In this document: one piece after another, positions 26,012 to 33,165 of the stretch | How positions within the stretch are numbered: position 1 is the stretch's first letter | Layout of the letters: each line of letters starts with the position of its first letter | NCBI GenBank assembly: GCA_025060615.1 | Contig: JANXBS010000010.1 | Location: forward strand, 1 to 64,000 | Length of the DNA: 64,000 nucleotides | Reading direction: 5' to 3' | Origin: Anaerolineae bacterium | GTDB taxonomy: Bacteria > Chloroflexota > Anaerolineae > DUEN01 | Notes under the pieces: generated by a model | Database searches by the model: none | The model's input: only the letters and a program-made list of their open reading frames with translations | Told to the model about the DNA's origin: nothing | Program-made: the position numbers and the translations under genes

Positions 26012-27756
26012 GCCCCCCACATCACGATGGCAAGGACGATCACCAGCCCACCCACGATGCCAACCATGTTCCAGTTGAGCTGACCGGTTTGGGTTGCACG
26101 CAGCGCTGTCGCCGCAGTCTGCGTCCAGCTTACAACATGGCGATTGACCTGCTCAAATCCGAAGTCCGCCGCGGCGGCGCGGGCGATCCCACGTCCCCAG
26201 GCCTCTAACCCCCGCAGCCGATCCCGCCACCACCAGGCGGCCAGTCCTATCATCACCGAGAACAGGGCGATCAGCGTGGCTGGAGCGGTGACGATTTCGA
26301 CGATCACCATCATAGTCCCTTCAGCGTGCAGGTGATGGAATGGCAGACTTTCCGCCAGTAGACGACCGAAAGGCCCGGCCAATAGCCAGGTGGTGAGCGT
26401 CCCCAACGTCAACAGGCCCAGTGAAACGCGCATGGCTGCGGGCGCATCGTGGGCGTGCCAATGGCCACGGGGTTCTCCGAAAAAGGCCAGCCAGACCAGG
26501 CGGAAGGTATAACATGCCGTGATTCCAGCACCGATCAGCATGAGCGCATACGCCCAGGCCGGTCCCTGATTCAGTCCCGCCTCCAGCACCAGCTCTTTGC
26601 TCCAGAAGCCATTGAAGATCGGCAGCCCAGCCAATGCCAATGCGCCGATGGCAAACGTGTTGCGTACGAAGGGCATCTTCTGGCCCAGCCCTCCCATCTT
26701 TCGCAGGTCGCGCGTGCCGATAGTGTGGATTACAGCGCCAGCACCCAAGAAGAGCAGCGCCTTGAACACGGCATGGCTGAGCAGATGGAACTGGCTGGCG
26801 AACACCGAGCCCACCCCTACAGCGTAGACCATATAGCCGAGCTGACTGATGGTCGAATAGGCCAGTATGCGCTTGATGTCCGTGGATACCAATCCCATCA
26901 CCGCCGCCAAGATCGCTGAGAGCACGCCCACGAGAATGACAGCAATCGTCCACCCTGGCACGGACGCAAAAGCTGGATAAAAGCGGGCGAGTAGGTAGAC
27001 GCCAGCGTTCACCATCGTCGCAGCGTGGATCAACGCGCTGACCGGCGTCGGCGCTTCCATCGCGTCGGGCAGCCAGGTGTGAAATGGGACCTGGGCCGAT
27101 TTCGCCGCCGCTGCCACTAGGAAGCCAAAGGCGGCTACGCTCAATACAGTCGGCGGCAGCGTAGATGCTCTCTCCAGGAATAGGGAGATCTCATAGCTGC
27201 CAAGCGACGCATAAGCGAGCAGCGCGCCAGCCAACAGTCCAATCCCGCCGAGTTGGGTCATGATCAACGCCTTGATACCCCCAGCCACCGCCTTCGGATC
27301 GTCGTTGTGAAACGAGATCAGCGCATACGAGCAGAATGCTGTGATCTCCCAGAAGACGAAGGCCAGTAGTAAACTACCGGTGAGCACCAGGCCAGCCATT
27401 GCGCCAATGAAGAACAGCACCAACGCATAGTAACGGCCAAGCTGCGCCTCGCCGCGCATATAATCTACGGAGAAAATCACCGCCAGACTGCCGATGACAG
27501 TCGCAATCACGGCCAGGAACACACCCAGTCCATCAGGCACGAACGTGAAATCGCCGAAGATACCCCCTACTGCCAGTCGCAGCACAACTGCATTGGTGGT
27601 AAACGGCAATAAGGCCAGTGCCACAACGCCCGCAGCCACCGAAAAGCTGATTGCCAGGGCATGTTGCAAGCGCGGCCTTTGATCCCCTGCCCACCAGACG
27701 CTCAATGCGCCAGCCCACGGCAGACCGATCGTGAGCGCAATAAGAACAGCCACCAT
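26008..27756 (-). CDS. proton/ion-translocating subunit (NuoL/MrpA-N family)
   Basis: A 582-residue antiporter-like membrane protein. It has FVFWEITAFCSYALISFHND, the AKSAQVPFHTWLPDAMEAPT signature, HAATMVNAGVYLLARFYP and KRILAYSTISQLGYM. After the canonical helices, a C-terminal region of about 170 residues contains a further amphipathic stretch and terminal helices that resemble the lateral helix of NuoL. The ATG at 27756 lies 8 bases after GAGGGGG. With the NuoN-like product it gives the complex two pumping modules. Confidence 0.92.
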   Translation of the reverse strand: MVAVLIALTIGLPWAGALSVWWAGDQRPRLQHALAISFSVAAGVVALALLPFTTNAVVLRLAVGGIFGDFTFVPDGLGVFLAVIATVIGSLAVIFSVDYMRGEAQLGRYYALVLFFIGAMAGLVLTGSLLLAFVFWEITAFCSYALISFHNDDPKAVAGGIKALIMTQLGGIGLLAGALLAYASLGSYEISLFLERASTLPPTVLSVAAFGFLVAAAAKSAQVPFHTWLPDAMEAPTPVSALIHAATMVNAGVYLLARFYPAFASVPGWTIAVILVGVLSAILAAVMGLVSTDIKRILAYSTISQLGYMVYAVGVGSVFASQFHLLSHAVFKALLFLGAGAVIHTIGTRDLRKMGGLGQKMPFVRNTFAIGALALAGLPIFNGFWSKELVLEAGLNQGPAWAYALMLIGAGITACYTFRLVWLAFFGEPRGHWHAHDAPAAMRVSLGLLTLGTLTTWLLAGPFGRLLAESLPFHHLHAEGTMMVIVEIVTAPATLIALFSVMIGLAAWWWRDRLRGLEAWGRGIARAAAADFGFEQVNRHVVSWTQTAATALRATQTGQLNWNMVGIVGGLVIVLAIVMWGA

Positions 27757-27810
27757 CACCAGATCCCCCTCGTCCTTAATCAACCGTAGACGAGCCTAAT
27801 ACGGGCGCGG

Positions 27811-28122
27811 TCATCCGCGCAACCCGGAAAGTGCCTGAACATCCAGAGTACCTAAACGCCTCCGAATCTGCACAGCCAGCGCCAGCCCTATCACAGCGAC
27901 TACCGTATCGGCTACGATCACCGTTACTGCCAGGCTCTGACCTAAGTGGACTTGACCGCTGACGTGGCCGGCTGCCACCAGCGCCAACACGGCAGCCTTG
28001 ACCAAGATCTGCAGTGCTACCACGATCTTGATCAGGTTGCGGATGGTCAGCAGACCATAGAGGCCTATGCCGAACAACCCCAACACCCCGACTAACGCCA
28101 CGTTCGCCAGGGAAAACGTCAT
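27811..28122 (-). CDS. NuoK/MrpC-like membrane subunit
   Basis: A 103-residue protein with three helices in the NuoK/MnhC pattern: FGIGLYGLLTIRNLIKIVVALQ covers the first turn and second helix, and LAVTVIVADTVVAVIGLALA the third. The usual buried glutamate of NuoK helix 2 is not present, which fits MrpC-like rather than NuoK-like function. An AGGAGGTG site precedes the ATG, and the start overlaps the preceding stop as ATGA. Confidence 0.8.
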   Translation of the reverse strand: MTFSLANVALVGVLGLFGIGLYGLLTIRNLIKIVVALQILVKAAVLALVAAGHVSGQVHLGQSLAVTVIVADTVVAVIGLALAVQIRRRLGTLDVQALSGLRG

Positions 28123-28721
28123 GAATGCACCTCCTGCGAACGCACAGGAAGCTCTGCCGCGGTGGTCTGATGTCCATTACTACCGGACGGCCGCAGTTTG
28201 CTAGATGGCGATAGCGAGGATCCGATAGAACTCTCAGGCTGCGCCGCGCGCTCACGCGTCCAGACGGGCGTTTCGGCCAAAAGGCCCAGGATGCCCAACA
28301 CGCCGGCGAAGATCAATGCGATTTGCACCAGCACATCCAGGCTACGCGCCTGCCACAGCATGTGGGCGAAAGAGAGTTCAGCCATCGGGGCAACCGTGCC
28401 GGTCCATGGGAAAGCCAGCCCGGCCAGGAGGAATAAGGAGAGAAGCACTAGGCCCCAGGCTAGAGGTTGAGGGACCAGGGAACGCATAGGTATCGCTTCC
28501 TCGCCAGCTACGTTGATGGCGAACACGAACAACACGGTGACCAAGCCCGCTCCAACACTGAGCTCGATAACGGCGACCTCATGCGCGCCCATCCCATATA
28601 GAATGAGAGCCACCAGGGCGCTAGTGCCCGCTAGCCACAGAGCTGAGATCAGCAGCCGAGCTGCCCGGATTGCCTGGACTGCGCACAAGACGGCCCCAAT
28701 GACCAGGAACCAATGCAGCAT
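28119..28721 (-). CDS. MbhD/DUF4040-like membrane subunit, first gene of the group 4 operon
   Basis: A 200-residue protein with about five membrane segments. The stretch ILYGMGAHEVAVIELSVGAG fits the DUF4040/MbhD and MrpA C-terminal type, and a later LDVLVQIALIFAGVLGILGL segment fits MbhE or NuoJ-like partners. The C-terminal 40 residues are polar and look unstructured. It opens the operon: GGAGGCGAGC precedes the ATG at 28721 and the start is about 190 bases from the divergent plus-strand operon. Assignment between NuoJ and MbhD-type is unsettled. Confidence 0.72.
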   Translation of the reverse strand: MLHWFLVIGAVLCAVQAIRAARLLISALWLAGTSALVALILYGMGAHEVAVIELSVGAGLVTVLFVFAINVAGEEAIPMRSLVPQPLAWGLVLLSLFLLAGLAFPWTGTVAPMAELSFAHMLWQARSLDVLVQIALIFAGVLGILGLLAETPVWTRERAAQPESSIGSSLSPSSKLRPSGSNGHQTTAAELPVRSQEVHS

Positions 28722-28777
28722 GCTCGCCTCCGAATTGTGCAATTTTGAACAATCTGCCGAGCCTTTGACGCTTCCTC

Positions 28778-28820
28778 ATGACTGACATCATAGCTGCGCT
28801 CGAGATCTGCATGGTACAAT
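28778..28820 (+). promoter_or_regulatory. candidate activator site and extended -10 promoter of the bidirectional hydrogenase operon
   Basis: A 14-bp near-palindrome ATGACTGACATCAT (28778-28791) is followed by an extended -10 element TGGTACAAT (28812-28820). No -35 box is visible (AGCTGC at the right place). If transcription starts near 28827, the palindrome is centred at about -42, the class II activator position. A sister site lies at 31515-31528. The same palindrome could also serve the divergent minus operon. Confidence 0.5.
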
Positions 28821-28907
28821 CGTGTTGCTGTGTCTGAGGAAATGTATGGTTCCTTGACCTATCTAGATGCCGATGCGAGAGATCCGATACGTTTGAGGAG
28901 AGCGATT

Positions 28908-29009
28908 GTGAATAAAATAACATTTGGTCCTTTACCTCACCATGACCATGATCATACTCATTCCGGCCCTCAAGGACGGTCTCAAAAGGGGTATGTTTCT
29001 GTCCGATGA
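28908..29009 (+). CDS. histidine-rich small protein (33 residues)
   Basis: A GTG at 28908 lies 7 bases after a GAGGAG site. The frame encodes 33 residues with a PHHDHDHTHSGPQGR core (five His and two Asp in eight positions), then a stop whose TGA overlaps the next start as ATGA. The frame stays open further upstream, so a start at ATG 28842 (55 residues, poorly spaced site) is possible. His/Asp clusters of this type bind nickel or zinc in HypB- and SlyD-like proteins. Position at the head of a [NiFe] hydrogenase operon suggests metal binding or sensing, but this is inference. It may also be a leader peptide. Confidence 0.5.
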   Translation: MNKITFGPLPHHDHDHTHSGPQGRSQKGYVSVR

Positions 29010-29365
29010 TGAGGCTTGAAGAGCTGATCAAAATCATTGATGGCGAAGTGCTCACAAAAGACAACGATCTCTCCAAGGAGATCAAGGGCGGATTTGGGGC
29101 AGACCTGATGAGTGATGTGTTGGCCTCCATCCAACCTAACGCGGTCCTGCTGACTGGCCTGTGTAATCCGCAAGTAGTGCGTACGGCGCAGATGGCAGAT
29201 GTAGCGGCCATCGTCCTAGTACGCGGGAAGAAGCCGCCTCAAGAGACCATCGATCTGGCCAACCAGGAGCGTATCCCGCTTATCTCCACGGCTTGCGGGA
29301 TGTTTGAAGCCTGTGGGCGTCTCCACCGCGCAGGACTGCCCAGCCTGGAAAAGACGGTCACCTGA
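29006..29365 (+). CDS. DRTGG-domain protein (regulatory)
   Basis: A 119-residue protein made of a single DRTGG-type domain: LIKIIDGEVLTKDNDLSKEI, a central GGFGADLMSDVLASIQPNAV strand-helix and a C-terminal VAAIVLVRGKKPP then ERIPLISTACGMFEACG. Such domains occur with CBS pairs and phosphotransacetylases and are thought to bind nucleotides. In clostridial [FeFe] hydrogenase loci a similar protein stands next to an ATPase and a PHP protein. The start overlaps the His-rich peptide stop. The stop shares a base with the next start. Confidence 0.75.
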   Translation: MMRLEELIKIIDGEVLTKDNDLSKEIKGGFGADLMSDVLASIQPNAVLLTGLCNPQVVRTAQMADVAAIVLVRGKKPPQETIDLANQERIPLISTACGMFEACGRLHRAGLPSLEKTVT

Positions 29366-30366
29366 TGGAACAGGGGCTCATGCGTAGCGGACAAAGGATC
29401 ACTGACGAGCTGGCAGGGTATATCACCCGTGTGGAGGAGCTCGCCTACGAGCTGCGCATTAGCGAGGTCATGACCCGTGATGTGAAGACGGTCACTCCAG
29501 ACATGCAGATGGTGCAAGTGTTGGAGCTGTTCCGCAAAGCCCGTATCTCCGGGGCACCCGTCGTCGTTGAGGGCAGGCTGGTCGGGATCATCAGCATTGA
29601 GGATCTGATCCGTTGTCTGCGTGGAGGCGATGTAGCTGCGCCGGCTAGCGATTACATGAGCACCCAGGTGATCACCGTCAAAGCGTTCCATCCAGTAGTG
29701 GAAGCCTTGAAGTTGTTCGCCCAGACCCGCGTAGGCCGGCTTCCCGTCGTGGATGAGAGCGGAGCGCTGGTGGGGATCATCACGAAAGGCGACATCACGC
29801 GCGGGCTACTGAGAGCTTTGCAGTCCGATTACCAGGAAGAAGAAGTCAGACGATACCGCGCCAGCCATCTGTTCGAGGACATCGTCTCGGACCGTACCAG
29901 TTTGATCCTGAGGTACACCATCAAGCCTAGAGATTTCGCCCATGGCGGAGCAGCTTCCAGCCATATCAAGCGCGCCTTGCTCAGGCTGGGAGCCAACCCG
30001 CAAATCGCCCGGCGTTGCGGTATTGCCGCATACGAGGCCGAGATGAACCTAATCATTCACACCACTAACGGTGGCGTGATCCAGGTCGAGATCGAGCCTC
30101 ATCTCATCACCATGAGAGCCGTGGATGATGGACCTGGCATCGAGGATATCGAACTGGCAATGAGGCCTGGCTACTCCACCGCTCCTGAAGAAATCCGTGA
30201 GCTTGGCTTTGGCGCTGGCATGGGACTGACGAACATCCAACGCTGTGTGGATCAAATGGTGCTAGAGTCAACTCCAGGTAAGGGGACTCGGCTGGAGATG
30301 AAGATCTTCCTCCAGCATGAGGAGGCTCTCAAAGATTGTCACTATAACCAGGAGAAGAAAACGTAG
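29365..30366 (+). CDS. CBS-pair protein fused to an RsbW-like ATPase domain
   Basis: A 333-residue soluble protein. Residues about 30-150 form two CBS motifs (VMTRDVKTVTPDMQMVQVLE, and YMSTQVITVKAFHPVVEALK), which usually bind adenylates. Residues about 185-320 form a GHKL ATPase of the anti-sigma/serine-kinase kind, with YEAEMNLIIHTTNGG as N-box, VDDGPGIEDIELAM as G1 box and GFGAGMGLTNIQRCVD as G2 box. No histidine phosphoacceptor domain is present. It probably senses energy charge and passes a signal by phosphorylation or sequestration. The partner is unknown. The ATG shares one base with the previous stop. Confidence 0.85.
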   Translation: MEQGLMRSGQRITDELAGYITRVEELAYELRISEVMTRDVKTVTPDMQMVQVLELFRKARISGAPVVVEGRLVGIISIEDLIRCLRGGDVAAPASDYMSTQVITVKAFHPVVEALKLFAQTRVGRLPVVDESGALVGIITKGDITRGLLRALQSDYQEEEVRRYRASHLFEDIVSDRTSLILRYTIKPRDFAHGGAASSHIKRALLRLGANPQIARRCGIAAYEAEMNLIIHTTNGGVIQVEIEPHLITMRAVDDGPGIEDIELAMRPGYSTAPEEIRELGFGAGMGLTNIQRCVDQMVLESTPGKGTRLEMKIFLQHEEALKDCHYNQEKKT

Positions 30367-30367
30367 C

Positions 30368-30712
30368 ATGACGCTCCAAGAGATTGTGGATCAGCTCAAC
30401 CTGAGACCGCTAACAGCCAGACACGACTTCGACCAGGTGACCCCCAGCAGCGGCTATGCCTCGGACTTGCTGAGCTGTGTCATGGCCGGCGCACGGCGGG
30501 GAGGGCTCTGGGTTACTCTGCAGGCACATGCCAACATCGTGGCGGTAGCAGCGCTGCTAGATCTGAGCGCTGTTATCATCACAGAAGGAGCTATGCCAGA
30601 CCCAGAGACGATCGCTAAGGCAAACGAGGAGGGAGTTATCCTGCTCTCCACCGACAAATCAACGTTTCACATCGTCGGCCGATTGTGGGAATTGGGCTTG
30701 AAAGATCACTGA
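30368..30712 (+). CDS. second DRTGG-domain protein
   Basis: A 114-residue paralogue of the protein two genes upstream: LQEIVDQLNLRPLTARHDFD, then SSGYASDLLSCVMAGARRGG and a C-terminal VILLSTDKSTFHIVGRLWELG. It follows the CBS-ATPase gene by one base. The first ATG in a good position is 30368. Having two single-domain DRTGG proteins flank the CBS-ATPase gene suggests they form a complex. Confidence 0.75.
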   Translation: MTLQEIVDQLNLRPLTARHDFDQVTPSSGYASDLLSCVMAGARRGGLWVTLQAHANIVAVAALLDLSAVIITEGAMPDPETIAKANEEGVILLSTDKSTFHIVGRLWELGLKDH

Positions 30713-30728
30713 TGCCAGGCTGGATTGC

Positions 30729-31496
30729 TTGAAAACGTACCGTGCCGAGCTCCACGTCCACACGGTGCTCTCCCCCTGCGCCGAAATCGAGATGATCCCA
30801 CCGCTTATCGTCCAGAAGGCCCTAGACCTGGGCATTGAGCTCATCGCGATCACCGATCATAATGCCAGCGCGAATGTGCAGGCAGTGCAACGAGCTGCTA
30901 TAGGCACCACATTGACAGTGTTGCCAGGAATGGAATTGCAAACCCGCGAGGAAGTCCATCTATTGTGTCTTTTTGATACCCTGGAGCAGGCTGAGTCATG
31001 GCAGGCCTTTGTAGACGAACATATGCCGAGGCTCGAGAACAACGCTGAATTGTTTGGCGAACAGCTTGTCGTAGATGAAACGGGTGAGTTTGTTCGTCGT
31101 GAGACGCGACTATTGTTGACCTCAGCCACCCTTTCTCTAAAAGAGGCCGTAGCAGGCGTCACACGACTTGGCGGGATCGCGATCCCTGCCCATGTGGACC
31201 GTAAAGCCTTCAGCCTGATTGCCAATTTGGGCTGGATTCCTCCAGATCTCTCCATAGCCGCTGTAGAGATTTCCCGGCATCTGAGCCCCGCTGAAGCCCG
31301 TCAACGGTTTCCACAGCTTGGCAGCTACCCCTTGATCCAAGGAGGCGATGCGCATCGCCTAGGAGAACTGCTGGGCGCCAACATCTTCCGACTAGCCGCT
31401 CCAACGGTAGCAGAGTTGATCTTGGCGTTCCGGAACGAAGATGGACGCTCACTGACCTTCCATTCCGGGGCGCTTGATAATCCCGAAGGGCAATGA
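30729..31496 (+). CDS. PHP-domain metal-dependent phosphoesterase
   Basis: A 255-residue PHP protein. Metal ligands are in AELHVHTVLSPCAE, IAITDHNASAN, GMELQTREEVHLLCLF, IPAHVDRK and QGGDAHRLGELL, so all conserved blocks are intact. PHP domains hydrolyse phosphate esters of nucleotides or peptides, or phosphoproteins. The TTG start at 30729 is chosen because no ATG or GTG is available before the first conserved strand. It is the last of the regulatory genes before the promoter for the structural genes; its substrate may be a signal made by the neighbouring proteins. Confidence 0.85.
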   Translation: MKTYRAELHVHTVLSPCAEIEMIPPLIVQKALDLGIELIAITDHNASANVQAVQRAAIGTTLTVLPGMELQTREEVHLLCLFDTLEQAESWQAFVDEHMPRLENNAELFGEQLVVDETGEFVRRETRLLLTSATLSLKEAVAGVTRLGGIAIPAHVDRKAFSLIANLGWIPPDLSIAAVEISRHLSPAEARQRFPQLGSYPLIQGGDAHRLGELLGANIFRLAAPTVAELILAFRNEDGRSLTFHSGALDNPEGQ

Positions 31497-31514
31497 GTAG
31501 CCCGAAAGTGCAAT

Positions 31515-31556
31515 ATGACATCGGTCATTGGACCCCCTCACAATTAGCGATAATAT
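31515..31556 (+). promoter_or_regulatory. internal promoter with 14-bp operator before the hydrogenase structural genes
   Basis: TTGGAC (31528-31533) and TAATAT (31551-31556) are separated by 17 bases. A perfect inverted repeat ATGACATCGGTCAT (31515-31528) abuts the -35 box and is centred near -41.5. The repeat has the 5-4-5 layout of FNR/CRP-family sites. Just upstream, an imperfect direct repeat (CCCGAAGGGCAAT, CCCGAAAGTGCAAT) spans the PHP stop codon. Confidence 0.65.
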
Positions 31557-31629
31557 TCCACATGGAGCCACGCTCCTACGGCGAGATAAGGCTCATGAAA
31601 ATATCCTAAAACTGCAATCGGAGTCGCTC

Positions 31630-32148
31630 ATGCTGAAAGTGTTGGAAAACATCCCAGAGACGGACCCGCTCGTCGACCCAGAACAGCGGGCTATCATTGA
31701 TCAGATCCTAGAAGAGAACAAGGATCTGCCGGGTGCGCCGATGGTAGTTCTCAACGAGCTACAAAGCCGCATCGGATACATTTCACCGGCAATGCAAGCA
31801 TACACGGCGGAGAAATTGCGCATCCCGGTGAGCCAGATTCACGGGGTGGTCTCTTTTTACTCGTTCTTCACCACTCAGCCGCGTGGGCGGCATACGGTCA
31901 AGTTCTGCATGGGAACTGCTTGCTACGTGGGGGGCGCGCCGCAGTTGATCGAGAAAGCGCAACAAGTTTTAGGGGTAAAGGTAGGCGAGACCACTCGCGA
32001 TCGAGCGATCACGCTGGAGGTTTGCCGTTGTGTCGGCGCATGTAGTCAAGCGCCGGTAGTGATGGTAGATGAGGAGGTCCATGGTCGCGTAAGACCTAAC
32101 AAACTACCTCAGATTTTGCGCAGATATCAGGAACAGGAGGCAAATTGA
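31630..32148 (+). CDS. NuoE/HndA-like [2Fe-2S] subunit (first copy)
   Basis: A 172-residue thioredoxin-fold ferredoxin. The cluster ligands are in FCMGTACYVGG and CRCVGACSQAP, the C-x4-C and C-x3-C pairs of NuoE/HoxE/HndA. The N-terminal helices (AIIDQILEENKDLPGAPMVV) are family-typical. It would relay electrons next to the flavin subunit HndC/HydB. The ATG at 31630 has GGAG 6 bases upstream. It begins the structural part of the operon behind its own promoter and overlaps the ATPase gene by four bases. Confidence 0.92.
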   Translation: MLKVLENIPETDPLVDPEQRAIIDQILEENKDLPGAPMVVLNELQSRIGYISPAMQAYTAEKLRIPVSQIHGVVSFYSFFTTQPRGRHTVKFCMGTACYVGGAPQLIEKAQQVLGVKVGETTRDRAITLEVCRCVGACSQAPVVMVDEEVHGRVRPNKLPQILRRYQEQEAN

Positions 32149-32717
32149 GAGAATTGGCCTTACATGTGCTAGATATCGCTGAGAACAGCGTAGAGGCTGG
32201 CGCTACCCAAGTCCAGATCACCGTGGAGGAGAACACACGGGATGACCGGCTCAAGATCGTGGTGGAGGACAACGGGCGCGGGATGGATGAGCAGTTGCTT
32301 GCTCGCGTCACCGATCCTTTCGTGACGACGCGAACCACCCGGAAGGTAGGGCTGGGCATCCCTCTCCTAAAAGCGGCCGCGGAAGCTTGCAATGGGAGCC
32401 TGTGGATTACCTCGGCGCCAGGACAAGGGACTCGCTTAGAGGCCGAATTCCAACGTAGCCACATTGACCGGATGCCCCTCGGTGATCTGGCAGGTACCTT
32501 GTTCACGCTGGTCATCGCCTATCCGAACGTGCATTGGATCTTACGATATCGAATCGATCACGCGGAGTTCATTTTTGACGATGAACCCATTAAGAAGGAG
32601 TTGCAGGATATCCCGCTCACTGAGCCATTCGTTTTGGCCTTCATCCGGGAATATCTACAGAGAGGAATCTCGAATGTCCAAGAGGCCCTTGCCTCTCCCG
32701 AGCTCGCTCATACATAA
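32145..32717 (+). CDS. GHKL ATPase-domain protein of the hydrogenase operon
   Basis: A 190-residue protein whose first 105 residues are a histidine-kinase-like ATPase domain: VLDIAENSVEAGA (N-box), VVEDNGRGMDEQLL (G1) and KVGLGIPLLKAAAEACNGS (G2). It lacks a phosphoacceptor histidine domain and any sensor or membrane part. The C-terminal half is unique. The same gene sits between HndA and HndB homologues in clostridial [FeFe] hydrogenase operons, as I recall. GGAGG precedes the TTG start, which overlaps the previous stop. Role unknown, likely regulatory. Confidence 0.85.
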   Translation: MRELALHVLDIAENSVEAGATQVQITVEENTRDDRLKIVVEDNGRGMDEQLLARVTDPFVTTRTTRKVGLGIPLLKAAAEACNGSLWITSAPGQGTRLEAEFQRSHIDRMPLGDLAGTLFTLVIAYPNVHWILRYRIDHAEFIFDDEPIKKELQDIPLTEPFVLAFIREYLQRGISNVQEALASPELAHT

Positions 32718-32743
32718 CAAATCCGATCTGCAGGAGGAAACTC

Positions 32744-33112
32744 ATGCCAGTTGTGAAATCGCTTGAAGATTTAAAACGGCTAAAAGAGGAAGCGCTCGCT
32801 AAACGCATGGCCAGGACAACCACTGGACGCGCGCAGATCACCGTCGCCATGGGCACCTGTGGGATCGCCGCCGGCGCTCGCGATACTATGAAGGCGATCC
32901 TTGAGGTGATCGAGCAGGAGAACCTGACCGGGGTGGTGGTTACGCAGACCGGGTGCATTGGGCTCTGTGAGTGGGAACCCATCGTCCAAGTGGTCGTCGG
33001 CGATGAGCCGAAAGTCACCTACGGCAAGGTCTCACCGGAGCGAGCTAGACAGATCATGCGGGAACATGTGCAAGGCGGACGGGTCGTTTCGGAATTTCTC
33101 GTTCCAGGTTGA
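32744..33112 (+). CDS. HndB-like thioredoxin-fold [2Fe-2S] ferredoxin
   Basis: A 122-residue protein with a basic N-terminal helix followed by a thioredoxin-like ferredoxin domain. Ligands are one Cys in AMGTCGIAAGARD and two in TQTGCIGLCEWEP; the fourth Cys of the usual set is not obvious. The closest described family is HndB of the NADP-reducing hydrogenase, which accompanies HndA, HndC and HndD. AGGAGGAAA precedes the ATG. The gap to the next gene holds a tandem 11-base repeat (33122-33143). Confidence 0.85.
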   Translation: MPVVKSLEDLKRLKEEALAKRMARTTTGRAQITVAMGTCGIAAGARDTMKAILEVIEQENLTGVVVTQTGCIGLCEWEPIVQVVVGDEPKVTYGKVSPERARQIMREHVQGGRVVSEFLVPG

Positions 33113-33165
33113 TGTTTAAACCTTAGATAACACTTAGATAACACAACGGACAAGGGTGTTGAACG

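Noticed and set aside
26321-26953. Long open frame opposite or beside the NuoL-like gene
   Set aside because: It is a shadow in another frame of a strongly conserved membrane protein and has Arg/His-rich random composition.
21786-28721. Minus-strand operon as ordinary respiratory complex I
   Set aside because: The NuoD-like protein keeps all four nickel-binding cysteines and a cleavable tail, and a HycI-type protease is in the operon; nuoEFG are missing.
28747-28790. Clear sigma-70 promoter for the minus-strand hydrogenase operon
   Set aside because: Only weak -10-like words (CAAAAT, CAGATT) without a -35 box were found, so no feature is listed.
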